Source: Rhodococcus sp. 1168
GTDB taxonomy: Bacteria; Actinomycetota; Actinomycetes; Mycobacteriales; Mycobacteriaceae
DNA: 52,194 bases
Reading direction: 5' to 3'
NCBI RefSeq assembly: GCF_002091955.1
Contig: NZ_MKKY01000003.1
Span: 1 to 52,194 of the forward strand
Below the pieces are notes generated by a model. The model ran no database searches. It saw only the letters and a list, made by a program, of their open reading frames with translations, and was not told the origin of the DNA. Positions 24,292-33,065 of this stretch are shown in pieces (the first letter of the stretch is position 1; every line of letters begins with the position of its first letter). The position numbers and the translations under genes were made by a program.

Positions 24292-25223
24292 GACCGGTAC
24301 GTACCAATCGGTGCACCACGGGTTTCGGCCCGGCGAAAAGCGCCATGCAGACGCTCGACCAGGACGTCGGGCTTCGACAGATCTCGCCAGTCCCACCGAA
24401 CGACGACCCATCCGAGGTCGTGCAAACGGTTTTGGCGATTCTTCTCGTCGATGACGGCTCGCACAGGATTCGACTCGTATTTACCTTCACCGTCGAACTC
24501 TCCGATCACGCCGTCGGGGAACAGGAAGTCCACTCTGCCCACGAATGCCCCCGAGTCGTCGTGGACCCACTGGTTCAGCAAGGGGGTGGGCAAGCCAAGG
24601 TTGTGGAAGAGCAGTCGACTCCTCGATTCGCCGACGCTTTCGCTTCGAGAAGACATGAGGCCGACAGCGTGGCGCGCACGGCCCACCCCTGTTCGTCCAG
24701 CGGCGTCATCGATGGCTTCGGCCAACTCGAACGCTGTGGTCAGGCCACTGTGCAGTGCGTGGTCACCGACACACACCGCCTGCTCGACGCCCTCGGCTCT
24801 TGCCAGGTCGATCACCGTCCGTGCAGGAACCGTCACCGGTACGCCGTCGATGATCATGCGATCGGAGTCGAGCAAACGCGTCCCGTGCAGGATTCGTCGT
24901 CTCCCGCGCTTGCTGGCGTAGCTTCGTCCGATAGTCAGAGCAGCTTTGTCGAGAGCGATGCCCCATACCGGCATACCGTGCAACACCGCGGCCGACACGT
25001 GACTGAGCACAGCGTCGTCTGCAGAGTCCGACAGCACAGCTTTTGCGAGCAGGAGATGCTGCGCGGAGGAGTCCAGTGTTCGGTACACCGCTGATCGCAC
25101 GAAGTAACCGCGACGAATCGACAACACGGTTCGGTCGGCTCGACTGCGTCGTAGATCGTCGTCCGTGTAGCCGGATGCGAGCGCGTCGGCGCGGGTGAAC
25201 ATGCCCGGTTGATCGAAGTCCAT
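24234..25223 (-). CDS. AbiEi-like/DUF559 nuclease-fold protein bracketed by palindromes
   Basis: A 329-residue protein. Residues about 8-50 (MFTRADALASGYTDDDLRRS, then VLSIRRGYFVR) resemble the winged-helix start of AbiEi-type antitoxins. Residues about 205-305 are a DUF559/Vsr-like PD-(D/E)xK nuclease fold: GRVDFLFPDGVIGEFDGEGKY carries the Asp, Glu and Lys expected of the active site, then RQNRLHDLGWVVVRWDW. There is no AbiEii toxin gene beside it. The last 19 residues (from SNLLPQSES to SDPN) are encoded by palindrome copy A, and copy B lies about 50 bp upstream of the start. It may be a solitary genome-scattered nuclease family or part of a repeat-mobilising unit. Confidence 0.8.
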   Translation of the reverse strand: MDFDQPGMFTRADALASGYTDDDLRRSRADRTVLSIRRGYFVRSAVYRTLDSSAQHLLLAKAVLSDSADDAVLSHVSAAVLHGMPVWGIALDKAALTIGRSYASKRGRRRILHGTRLLDSDRMIIDGVPVTVPARTVIDLARAEGVEQAVCVGDHALHSGLTTAFELAEAIDDAAGRTGVGRARHAVGLMSSRSESVGESRSRLLFHNLGLPTPLLNQWVHDDSGAFVGRVDFLFPDGVIGEFDGEGKYESNPVRAVIDEKNRQNRLHDLGWVVVRWDWRDLSKPDVLVERLHGAFRRAETRGAPIGTYRSNLLPQSESEPPAGGSDPN

Positions 25224-25274
25224 ACCCAGTTGGACGCGGATCGAGGCCGTTTGGATTCATCTGCGGACGAAATG

Positions 25275-25330
25275 CTCCCCTATTTGGGATTCGAACCCCC
25301 TGTAGGAGGTTCGAATCCCAAATAGGGGAG
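25275..25330. repeat. Long palindromic repeat, copy B (perfect 23-bp stem)
   Basis: Perfect 23-base arms (25275-25297 and 25308-25330) around loop CCCTGTAGGA. The arm runs CTCCCCTATTTGGGATTC then GAACC. The loop, the GGTTCGAATCC core and the flanking GGGGAGTAAATT match copy A. It sits between the 3' end of pgi and the 5' end of the DUF559 gene and has no U-tract, so it is not a standard terminator. Confidence 0.95.
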
Positions 25331-25378
25331 TAAATTGCGCCCGGACGGCCCCCCCAATCACCCGGACCCAGCCCGACG

Positions 25379-27028
25379 CTACTTCGCCCGACCCCGCTGA
25401 TCGCGGTACCAACGCACGAGGGCGTCGGTGGAGGAATCGCTCTGCGGCGCCGGGGCGTCGGCGTCGGTAAGGACGGGGGTCAGCTCGAGTGCCTGAGTTT
25501 TGCCGAGTTCGACGCCCCACTGATCGAAGGGGTCGACGCCCCATATGGCACCCTCGACGAACACTTGGTGCTCGTAGAGGGCGATGAGCTGACCCACGAC
25601 GGACGGTGTCAGCTTCGGGGCGAGTATCGATGTCGTCGGCCGATTGCCGGGCATGACCTTGTGCGGTACGACGTCGGCCTCGGTGCCTTCGGCGGCGATC
25701 TCCTCGGCGGTTTTGCCGAATGCCAGCACCTGGGTTTGCGCGAAGTAGTTGCTCATCAGCAGGTCGTGCATGCTGCCGGTGCCGTCGCGGGTGGGGAGGT
25801 CGTCGGTGGGCTCGGCGAATCCGATGAAGTCGGCGGGCACCAAACGTGTTCCCTGGTGCAGCAGTTGATAGAACGCGTGCTGGCCGTTGGTGCCGGGTTC
25901 ACCCCAGAAGATCTCACCGGTCGAGGTGGTGACGGGCGTGCCGTCGGCCTTGACGGACTTGCCGTTCGATTCCATCGTCAATTGTTGAAGGTAGGCGGGG
26001 AAGCGTGAGAGGTCGTTCGAATAAGGCAGCATTGCTCGGGTTTCCGAGCCGAAGAAGTTGGTGTACCAGAGTCCGATCAGGCCGAGGAGTACCGGAGCGT
26101 TCTGCTCGAGTGGCGTCGTACGGAAATGCTCGTCGATACGGTGGAATCCGTCGAGGAATTCCCCGAATGCTTCTTTCCCGATGGCGGCCATCACGGCGAG
26201 GCCGATTGCCGAGTCGACGGAGTATCGACCGCCGACCCAATCCCAGAACCCGAACATGTTGGCGGTGTCGATGCCGAACTCGGCAACCCGTTCGGCATTG
26301 GTTGAGACGGCTACGAAGTGCTTGGCGACGGCGTCCTCGCCGAGGGTTGCAGTCAGCCAGCGGCGTGCTTCGGTGGCGTTGGTGAGGGTTTCGAGTGTCG
26401 AGAACGTTTTCGATGCGATGACGAACAGTGTGGTCGCCGGATCGAGGTCGGTGAGCGCGCCGACCAGGTCCGCCGGATCGACGTTGGAGACGAACCGCGC
26501 TTCGATGCCTGCGTTCGCGTAGTGGCGCAACGCGCGGTAGACCATGACGGGTCCGAGGTCGCTGCCGCCGATACCAATGTTGACGACGGTTCGGATCTTC
26601 TGGCCACTGGCTCCGGTCCACTCGCCCGAACGAACGCGGTCGGTGAATTGCCCCATCCGTGTCAGCACTTCGTGCACGTCGGCGACGATGTTCTGGCCGT
26701 CTACCTCGAGGGTTGCGTCGGCGGGTAGCCGCAGTGCGGTGTGCAGGACGGCGCGGTCCTCCGAAGTGTTGATGTGCTTGCCTGCGAACATGGCGTCGCG
26801 ATGGCCTTCGACGTCGGCTGTTCGTGCGAGCTCGACGAGCAGTGCAACGGTCTCGCGGTCGATGCGATGCTTGCTGTAGTCGATGTGCAATGCACCGGCG
26901 TCGAGGGTGAACTCGCGGCCACGGTTCGGATCGGCGGCGAAGAGTTCGCGCAAATGAGTGTCGCCGATGGAGTCGTAGTGTGCCGTCAGATTTTTCCAGG
27001 CCTCGGTGCCCGTGATGTCGCCGCTCAT
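25379..27028 (-). CDS. pgi: Glucose-6-phosphate isomerase
   Basis: A 549-residue enzyme interconverting glucose-6-phosphate and fructose-6-phosphate in glycolysis and gluconeogenesis. The two family signatures are present ([17 protein letters not shown] and the later [10 protein letters not shown]). The active-site Glu region is [18 protein letters not shown], and [11 protein letters not shown] ends the protein. The ATG at 27028 ([14 protein letters not shown]) was chosen from homology. Position matches Rv0946c at the start of the conserved block. Palindrome copy B follows its stop. Confidence 0.97.
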   Translation of the reverse strand: MSGDITGTEAWKNLTAHYDSIGDTHLRELFAADPNRGREFTLDAGALHIDYSKHRIDRETVALLVELARTADVEGHRDAMFAGKHINTSEDRAVLHTALRLPADATLEVDGQNIVADVHEVLTRMGQFTDRVRSGEWTGASGQKIRTVVNIGIGGSDLGPVMVYRALRHYANAGIEARFVSNVDPADLVGALTDLDPATTLFVIASKTFSTLETLTNATEARRWLTATLGEDAVAKHFVAVSTNAERVAEFGIDTANMFGFWDWVGGRYSVDSAIGLAVMAAIGKEAFGEFLDGFHRIDEHFRTTPLEQNAPVLLGLIGLWYTNFFGSETRAMLPYSNDLSRFPAYLQQLTMESNGKSVKADGTPVTTSTGEIFWGEPGTNGQHAFYQLLHQGTRLVPADFIGFAEPTDDLPTRDGTGSMHDLLMSNYFAQTQVLAFGKTAEEIAAEGTEADVVPHKVMPGNRPTTSILAPKLTPSVVGQLIALYEHQVFVEGAIWGVDPFDQWGVELGKTQALELTPVLTDADAPAPQSDSSTDALVRWYRDQRGRAK

Positions 27029-27109
27029 ATTTGCCAACCATAATGTGCGTCGACGGGTTGCGCGCGTCGTGCCGTTTGCTGAGGGCTGCTCGAGGGCACA
27101 CTCGGGGGT

Positions 27110-28561
27110 ATGGACCACAGCACTCTCATCGAATCCATTCCAGCGAAGTTGTGGATCGGCGGCCACGCGGTCGACGCCGAGAACGGCGCGACTTTCGACG
27201 TCAACGATCCAGCTACCGGCAGGCCGTTCACGAAAGTGGCCGACGCCAGTCCTGCCGATGCGCTCAGAGCTCTCGACGGGGCAGCGAATGCGCAGAGTTC
27301 CTGGGCAGCTACTGCGCCGAGGGAGCGCGGCGAGCTGCTGCGCGCGGTGTTCGAGAAACTCACCGAGCGCGCCGATGATGTCGCGACGCTGATGACCCTC
27401 GAAATGGGAAAGGCGTTGGCCGAGTCGCAGGCCGAGATCAAGTACGGAGCCGAGTTCTTTCGCTGGTTCAGCGAGGAAGCTGTTCGTATCGGCGGCCGAT
27501 ACACCCAGGCCCCGGCAGGCAACGGCCGAATTATGGTCAGCAAGGCGCCCGTTGGGCCCGTCCTCGCGATCACGCCGTGGAACTTTCCGCTCGCCATGGG
27601 CACACGCAAGATCGGACCGGCTCTAGCTGCGGGATGCACGATCATCGTCAAGCCTGCCGGCGAGACACCGTTGACAATGCTTTTTCTTGCACAGTTGTTC
27701 GCCGAGGTGGGACTTCCCGAGGGGGTTCTGTCGGTGCTGACGACGTCGAAGTCGAGTGCGGTCTCGGCCCCGCTGCTCGAGGATCCGCGACTGCGCAAAC
27801 TGACTTTCACCGGATCCACCGAGGTAGGCAAGAAACTGGTCGAGCAATCGGCTGGGGGACTGCTCCGAACGTCGATGGAGCTGGGCGGAAATGCACCGTT
27901 CGTAGTATTCGACGACGCGGATGTCGACGCAGCCGTCAACGGCGCGATGCTCGCGAAACTGCGCAACGGCGGCGAAGCCTGTACCGCAGCCAACCGCTTT
28001 CACGTGGCCAACAGCGTGCGAGAGGAGTTCACCTCGAAACTGATTGCACGGATGCAGGATACGAAGCTCGGACCAGGTATCGACCCGTCGACGACCCTGG
28101 GCCCATTGATCAACGCGGATCAGCTCAGCAAGGTCGTGGAACTGGTAGACGACGCGGTCGCAGCTGGTGCGACGGTGGCGCTCGGGGGAAAGGCACCCGG
28201 CGGCGAGGGGTACTTCTACCCGGCGACCGTGCTGACGGACGTGCCGCCGACTGCACGAATCCTGGCGGAAGAAGTGTTCGGACCGGTCGCGCCGATCGTG
28301 GGTTTCGACACTGAGCAGCAAGGCATCGACGCCGCGAATTCGACCGAGTTCGGTCTCGCCGCGTACATCTACACCGAGGATCTCGATCGCGCGCTTCGAG
28401 TTGCCGATGCCATCGAGAGCGGAATGGTCGGAGTCAACCGCGGAGTGATCTCGGACGCGGCAGCGCCGTTCGGTGGCGTCAAGGCCTCGGGATTCGGGCG
28501 AGAAGGTGGAAGTGAGGGGATCGAGGAGTACTTGGAGACCAAGTACATAGCCCTTCCCTGA
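27110..28561 (+). CDS. gabD: NAD(P)-dependent succinate-semialdehyde dehydrogenase
   Basis: A 483-residue aldehyde dehydrogenase of the GabD group, oxidising succinate semialdehyde to succinate. The catalytic Glu is in [12 protein letters not shown] and the nucleophilic Cys in [12 protein letters not shown]. The cofactor region includes [18 protein letters not shown] and [11 protein letters not shown]. The C-terminal [20 protein letters not shown] is typical of SSADH. It is divergent from pgi (81 bp) and absent from this position in the mycobacterial order, so it was inserted or retained here. Its product feeds the TCA cycle. Confidence 0.92.
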   Translation: MDHSTLIESIPAKLWIGGHAVDAENGATFDVNDPATGRPFTKVADASPADALRALDGAANAQSSWAATAPRERGELLRAVFEKLTERADDVATLMTLEMGKALAESQAEIKYGAEFFRWFSEEAVRIGGRYTQAPAGNGRIMVSKAPVGPVLAITPWNFPLAMGTRKIGPALAAGCTIIVKPAGETPLTMLFLAQLFAEVGLPEGVLSVLTTSKSSAVSAPLLEDPRLRKLTFTGSTEVGKKLVEQSAGGLLRTSMELGGNAPFVVFDDADVDAAVNGAMLAKLRNGGEACTAANRFHVANSVREEFTSKLIARMQDTKLGPGIDPSTTLGPLINADQLSKVVELVDDAVAAGATVALGGKAPGGEGYFYPATVLTDVPPTARILAEEVFGPVAPIVGFDTEQQGIDAANSTEFGLAAYIYTEDLDRALRVADAIESGMVGVNRGVISDAAAPFGGVKASGFGREGGSEGIEEYLETKYIALP

Positions 28562-28580
28562 AAAGGCGCTGCCCTGAGTT

Positions 28581-28619
28581 GGATCTCGTTGTGCACGGCA
28601 GCCGTGCACAACGAGATCC
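28581..28619. terminator. Bidirectional hairpin between gabD and chorismate mutase
   Basis: Perfect 18-bp stem (28581-28598 with 28602-28619) and a 3-nt loop CAG, between two convergent genes. No U-tract is present on either side, as is frequent for actinobacterial hairpins. Confidence 0.7.
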
Positions 28620-28628
28620 TGAAGTTCT

Positions 28629-28919
28629 CTACCGGCCGAGGCGTCCGCGACCGAGGCGGAGCAGCAGCATGGCGAGCGTGTGGCCTTCCTGGCCCAGGCT
28701 GCTGAAGCGGTCGAGCACCTTCATTTCGCGGCTATGGACCATGCGCGGGCCGCCCGAAGCCATCCGAGTACGGCCGATCAACTGCGATACCTCGCTCCGG
28801 CGCTGGATAGCAGCCAGGATCTCGGCGTCCAGGCGATCGATTTCCTGCCGCAACTCGTCGATCTCGGCTTCCGTGGTGGGCAACGCATTTTCGGAGTCGG
28901 TCTTCGTCGTGGATGCCAT
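28629..28919 (-). CDS. Chorismate mutase, short AroQ type
   Basis: A 96-residue all-helical chorismate mutase (chorismate to prephenate, for Phe and Tyr). It shows EIDELRQEIDRLDAEILAAI, RRSEVSQLIGRTRM, and the C-terminal LLLRLGRGRLGR. The short length and this C-terminal tail match the intracellular M. tuberculosis enzyme Rv0948c, which is weakly active alone and is activated by forming a complex with DAHP synthase. That regulation is likely here too. The ATG at 28919 has GAGGAG upstream; the earlier open frame is not homologous. Confidence 0.92.
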   Translation of the reverse strand: MASTTKTDSENALPTTEAEIDELRQEIDRLDAEILAAIQRRSEVSQLIGRTRMASGGPRMVHSREMKVLDRFSSLGQEGHTLAMLLLRLGRGRLGR

Positions 28920-29253
28920 TTTTTCTCCTCGTGTCACATCATGGATCGATACCGCGTCCGGCACCGTTACGTCTACGGACTCCGGGTGAAGACCTGAATT
29001 GAGCGAGCTGGGGGTAGGTGCCCGACATGAAAGAACCCCGAGGCCCTCGTGTCGAGGGCCTCGGGGTGCAAGCACCTATCGGCCGCCCTCGCATTCGGTC
29101 GTTCTCACGACACGAAGGACGGCGCACCGACGCACGGCTGTTTCGATCACTGATCCAGTTTGCCACTTGGAAGGCTTCGTGGAAAGTCGGTTGTTCGTAG
29201 CAATGACGGCAGTCGTTCTACGTGTCGGTAGGCGCCGGTAACCTGAGACAGCG
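28920..29253. other. Intergenic region between chorismate mutase and pcrA
   Basis: These 334 bases between divergent genes hold no convincing gene. They contain a strong hairpin at 29036-29066 whose U-rich side is on the minus strand, about 115 bases ahead of chorismate mutase. A minus-strand transcript begun near pcrA would end there as a short RNA of roughly 150-200 nt, or the leader of chorismate mutase is attenuated. Confidence 0.4.
29036..29066 (-). terminator. Strong hairpin terminator in a gene-free region
   Basis: Perfect 14-bp stem (CCCCGAGGCCCTCG with its complement) and a 3-nt loop. On the minus strand it is followed by TTCTTTC. No gene ends just upstream of it on that strand. Confidence 0.7.
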
Positions 29254-31728
29254 ATGAACATGAATCTTGTAGCTGTACCCGTTGCCGGTAGATCCAAGTC
29301 CGAAGCACTGCTGGAGGGTCTCAATCCACAGCAGCGCGAGGCCGTCATGCACACCGGGTCGCCCCTTCTGATCGTTGCGGGCGCGGGTTCGGGCAAGACT
29401 GCAGTTTTGACGCGTCGCATCGCATATCTGCTGGCCGAGCGCGGTGTCACCCCGGGGCAAGTGCTTGCGATCACGTTCACCAACAAGGCTGCAGCCGAGA
29501 TGCGCGAGCGAGTCGTCGGACTCGTCGGGCCGCGAGCGAACAACATGTGGGTATCGACGTTCCACGCGAGTTGCGTCCGGATACTACGTAGCCAGGCGTC
29601 CCTGCTGCCGGGGCTCAACTCCAACTTCTCGATCTACGACGCCGACGATTCTCGTCGCCTGCTGACGATGATCTCGAAGGATCTGCAGATCGACACGAAG
29701 AAGTTTTCGGCGCGTCTGCTTTCCACCTCGATCTCCAATCTGAAGAACGAGCTGATCAGTCCGGACGATGCAGCGTCGGATGCGGAGAAGGAACCGGTCG
29801 AGCTGCCCAAGCTCATCGCGCGGGTGTACGGCCACTATCAGCAGCGTCTGCGCGCTGCCAATGCGATGGACTTCGACGATTTGATCGGCGAGACGGTCGG
29901 GATGCTGCAGGCATTTCCTCAGGTCGCGGAGTACTACCGGCGACGGTTCAGGCACGTTCTCGTCGACGAGTACCAGGACACCAACCACGCCCAGTACATG
30001 CTGGTCCGAGAATTGGTCGGCACCCCGGACGCCGACGGCGCGCTGGAGGGCACCATCGAGCCCGGTGAGCTGTGCGTCGTTGGTGACGCGGATCAGTCGA
30101 TCTACGCGTTCCGCGGGGCGACTATTCGCAACATCGTGGAGTTCGAGCGCGACTACCCGGACGCCCGCACTATTCTGCTCGAGCAGAACTACCGCTCGAC
30201 GCAGAACATTCTCTCGGCCGCCAACTCGGTCATTTCCCGCAATACCGGCCGGCGCGACAAAAAGCTGTGGACCGACACCGGCGAGGGTGAACTGATCGTC
30301 GGATACGTAGCGGACAACGAACACGACGAGGCATCGTTCGTCGCATCGGAGATCGATCGTCTCGTGGACAACCACGATGTGCGCTACGACGAGGTGGCGG
30401 TCTTCTATCGCACCAACAATTCCTCGCGAGCACTCGAAGAAATCTTCATTCGGCTCGGATTGCCATACAAGGTTGTCGGCGGTGTGCGCTTCTACGAGCG
30501 TAAGGAAGTCCGCGACATGGTGGCGTACCTACGTGTGCTGTCCAACGAGGACGACACCGTGAGCATGCGTCGTATCCTGAACACTCCGCGCCGAGGAATC
30601 GGTGACCGGGCAGAGGCATGTGTTGCAGTGCATGCCGAGCAACGGGACATGAGCTTCTCGCGGGCATTGCGAGATGCAGCAGACGGGCGCGTCGCATTGC
30701 TGAACAGTCGCTCTCAGAAACTTATCGGTCAGTTTCTCGAACTACTCGACGAACTCCGTGCGGTTCTCACTACGACGGACGGCGACGGAAACGACGTCGT
30801 CGACATCGGCGACGTCGTCGAGGCAGTTCTCGACCGGACCGGATATCGGGCCGAACTAGAGGGAAGCAGCGACCCGCAGGATGGCGCCCGCCTCGACAAT
30901 CTCAACGAACTGGTCAGTGTGGCCAGAGAATTCACCTCCGAGGCACGCAACCTTGCCGCGGTCTCGGCCGAGCTCGACGCCGAGGGCGTCACCGAAACGG
31001 TGCCCGACGGCGAAGCTGATCCGGAGGAAGGACTGCCGGAACCCGGTTCGCTCGGGGCATTCCTCGAACGTGTGTCGTTGGTAGCCGACACCGATCAGAT
31101 TCCAGACTCCGGTACCGGAGTCGTCACGTTGATGACGTTGCACACGGCCAAGGGGTTGGAGTTTCCTGTCGTTTTCGTAACAGGTTGGGAGGACGGGCAG
31201 TTCCCGCACATGCGCGCGCTCGGAGACCCGAATGAGCTGTCGGAGGAACGGCGCCTTGCCTATGTGGGAATCACCCGGGCTCGCCACCGGCTGTACGTGA
31301 CGCGTGCGATCATGCGCTCGGCGTGGGGGCAGCCGATCAACAATCCGGAATCACGCTTTCTGCAAGAGATTCCGCAAGAGCTGATCGAGTGGAAGCGTGA
31401 GGATCCGGGTGTCGGCGGTGGACGCTCCATCGGCGGGGGGCGCACAAGACAGGGCAGTTTTGGCGGCGGGGGATTCGGCGGAGGCGGTTTCGGGGGAGGA
31501 AGTTCTTATGGCGGGGCCTCGAGTACACCGAGTTTCGGTTCCGCACGCGCGCGCAACAACACGTTGGTGTTGGCCGTGGGCGACCGCGTCAACCACGATA
31601 AGTACGGTCTCGGCACCGTTCTCGAATCGACTGGGAGCGGAACATCGGCGATGGTTCTCGTCGACTTCGGCACATCGGGACGAGTGAAGATGATGCTTAT
31701 CGGTGGGGTGCCGATGACCAAGCTCTGA
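29254..31728 (+). CDS. pcrA: ATP-dependent DNA helicase PcrA/UvrD1
   Basis: An 824-residue superfamily 1A 3'-5' helicase for repair and replication-conflict resolution. Walker A is GAGSGKTAVLTRRIAYLL, motif II LVDEYQDTNHAQYML, motif III GDADQSIYAFRGA, motif V TAKGLEFPVVFVTGWE, and motif VI YVGITRARHRLYVT. Beyond the helicase core is a Gly-rich linker (about residues 715-755, repeated GGGGFGG) and a C-terminal Tudor-like domain (VLAVGDRVNHDKYGLGTVLE), which in relatives contacts RNA polymerase. Matches Rv0949 by position. Confidence 0.96.
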   Translation: MNMNLVAVPVAGRSKSEALLEGLNPQQREAVMHTGSPLLIVAGAGSGKTAVLTRRIAYLLAERGVTPGQVLAITFTNKAAAEMRERVVGLVGPRANNMWVSTFHASCVRILRSQASLLPGLNSNFSIYDADDSRRLLTMISKDLQIDTKKFSARLLSTSISNLKNELISPDDAASDAEKEPVELPKLIARVYGHYQQRLRAANAMDFDDLIGETVGMLQAFPQVAEYYRRRFRHVLVDEYQDTNHAQYMLVRELVGTPDADGALEGTIEPGELCVVGDADQSIYAFRGATIRNIVEFERDYPDARTILLEQNYRSTQNILSAANSVISRNTGRRDKKLWTDTGEGELIVGYVADNEHDEASFVASEIDRLVDNHDVRYDEVAVFYRTNNSSRALEEIFIRLGLPYKVVGGVRFYERKEVRDMVAYLRVLSNEDDTVSMRRILNTPRRGIGDRAEACVAVHAEQRDMSFSRALRDAADGRVALLNSRSQKLIGQFLELLDELRAVLTTTDGDGNDVVDIGDVVEAVLDRTGYRAELEGSSDPQDGARLDNLNELVSVAREFTSEARNLAAVSAELDAEGVTETVPDGEADPEEGLPEPGSLGAFLERVSLVADTDQIPDSGTGVVTLMTLHTAKGLEFPVVFVTGWEDGQFPHMRALGDPNELSEERRLAYVGITRARHRLYVTRAIMRSAWGQPINNPESRFLQEIPQELIEWKREDPGVGGGRSIGGGRTRQGSFGGGGFGGGGFGGGSSYGGASSTPSFGSARARNNTLVLAVGDRVNHDKYGLGTVLESTGSGTSAMVLVDFGTSGRVKMMLIGGVPMTKL

Positions 31729-31741
31729 GAGGTGTCCACCG

Positions 31742-31778
31742 CTGGCCACACACGTTCACGAAAGGCGTGTGTAGCCGG
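31742..31778. terminator. Bidirectional hairpin between pcrA and the M23 peptidase gene
   Basis: A stem of CTGGC/GCCGG and ACACACG/CGTGTGT, interrupted by one C-A mismatch, with an 11-nt loop. It lies in the 66-bp gap between two convergent genes. There is no clear U-tract. Confidence 0.5.
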
Positions 31779-31794
31779 GGGGAATGAAGTAGCT

Positions 31795-32820
31795 CTAGTC
31801 CCGTTCGGGGCCGAGGCTGATGCCTCGCGAGGCCAACCAAGGGAGCGGGTCGATCTTGCTCTCGCCAGGCAAGTGCACCTCGAAGTGAAGGTGCGGACCG
31901 GTGGAGAAACCGCGGTTGCCCATAGTGGCAATCTGATCGCCGGCCATGACCTGCTGACCCATCGACACCGTAATGGTGTCTACGTGGCCGTACACGGTGA
32001 CGGTGCCATCTGCGTGCTGGACGCGAACCCACATTCCGAAGCCGGAAGCAGGACCTGCATCGATGACCTTGCCGTCGGCAACCGAGACGATTGGCGTTCC
32101 GATGGCGTTGGCGATGTCGACGCCGGCGTGAAGGGTGCCCCAGCGTGCCCCGAAGTTCGAGGTATACGTTCCGACGGCTGGTAGGACGAACAGAGGGCGT
32201 CGGGCAGCGGCTTCGCGTGCGGCGCGCTCCTCGCTGAAACGCTGGCCCTTGGCCAGCAAATTGCTGAACTGGCTCAGATCCACCGGGTTTGCGACGTTGA
32301 GAATCTGAGGAGCTTGAGAGGCTGCTGTGCTCGTGGTGTCGGCGGCGAACTGGGCTGCCTGCGGAACCGCCGTTGCGGCAATGCCAGGCGCGGCGGGCGC
32401 GGAACCTGCAGCGAGAGCAACTTCCTCGGAAGTGGAGGTGGCAGGCGTCTGATCGATAACAGCCTGTCCTGCGGCGACGATGGCCCCGGCAGCAACGGCA
32501 AGAACGGCTGCGCGGCCCTTGAGTGCGGTGGGCGGCGCCGGGATGCGGTGGGATCCGCCTCGACGGGGTACTTCCAAGATCGGTGTAACGGATTCGGTGC
32601 CCGCGGCGCTATCCATGTCGACGGAGCTCTGCAGCTCGGCGTCGTGGTAGCTCTCGGCGGGGCCGTAATTGCTGGCGAAATAGTCGTAGCTCGGTGTCTC
32701 GAAGTCTGCGGCCTCGGTTCCCCAACTGGTATCGGTCGAGTACACCGTAGGTGCACTCTCGGTCACAGCGGCCGGGGTGACGAATCTGCTGGTGGTGAAG
32801 GACGCGCGGTGCTGCGACAA
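31795..32820 (-). CDS. M23-family cell-wall endopeptidase, membrane-anchored
   Basis: A 341-residue peptidoglycan hydrolase. The N-terminal 100 residues are cytosolic and low-complexity, then one TM helix (AAVLAVAAGAIVAAGQAVI), an Ala/Pro/Thr-rich extracellular linker, a short helix, and an M23/LytM domain. Zinc ligands are present: HAGVD (His, Asp) and HLHFE, so it should be active. The start is taken as TTG at 32820, with GGAGG nine bases upstream; no ATG or GTG fits. Upstream is a perfect CRP/GlxR-type site. Matches Rv0950c by position. Confidence 0.88.
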   Translation of the reverse strand: MSQHRASFTTSRFVTPAAVTESAPTVYSTDTSWGTEAADFETPSYDYFASNYGPAESYHDAELQSSVDMDSAAGTESVTPILEVPRRGGSHRIPAPPTALKGRAAVLAVAAGAIVAAGQAVIDQTPATSTSEEVALAAGSAPAAPGIAATAVPQAAQFAADTTSTAASQAPQILNVANPVDLSQFSNLLAKGQRFSEERAAREAAARRPLFVLPAVGTYTSNFGARWGTLHAGVDIANAIGTPIVSVADGKVIDAGPASGFGMWVRVQHADGTVTVYGHVDTITVSMGQQVMAGDQIATMGNRGFSTGPHLHFEVHLPGESKIDPLPWLASRGISLGPERD

Positions 32821-32924
32821 AACCTTCGACCTCCGTTTCGTGATCTGCTCGTTACTTAAGACTCCGCAGACGGTAACGAAACGATCGCGAGGCGCGCAAG
32901 TTTTCGGCCCGGACTGGGCCAATA

Positions 32925-32940
32925 TGTGATGTGCCTCACA
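32925..32940. promoter_or_regulatory. CRP/GlxR-type binding site upstream of the M23 peptidase gene
   Basis: TGTGATGTGCCTCACA fits the actinobacterial CRP/GlxR consensus TGTGA-N6-TCACA exactly. It lies 105 bp before the M23 peptidase start and 125 bp before the divergent membrane protein, so cAMP-CRP control of either is plausible. CRP and GlxR regulate cell-wall hydrolases of the Rpf class in related genera. Confidence 0.7.
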
Positions 32941-33065
32941 GTGCGAACAGGGGAAACGTCCCCACAGCACCGACCCCCACTGGGTTACAACTACCCGAAT
33001 AGGCGTTATCGAAACGCGGCCCGCGAAGTCGATGTAACTCGGCAGCGGCAGATAACGTCGCAGTC

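Noticed and set aside
25275..25330. Palindrome B as an ordinary pgi terminator
   Set aside because: No U-tract, and a related copy occurs inside a coding end, so a repeat element explains it better; a secondary terminator effect is still possible.
28939..29166. Possible 75-residue leader peptide on the minus strand before chorismate mutase
   Set aside because: The frame runs through the strong terminator hairpin and has no homology; the residues over the stem merely reflect the repeat.
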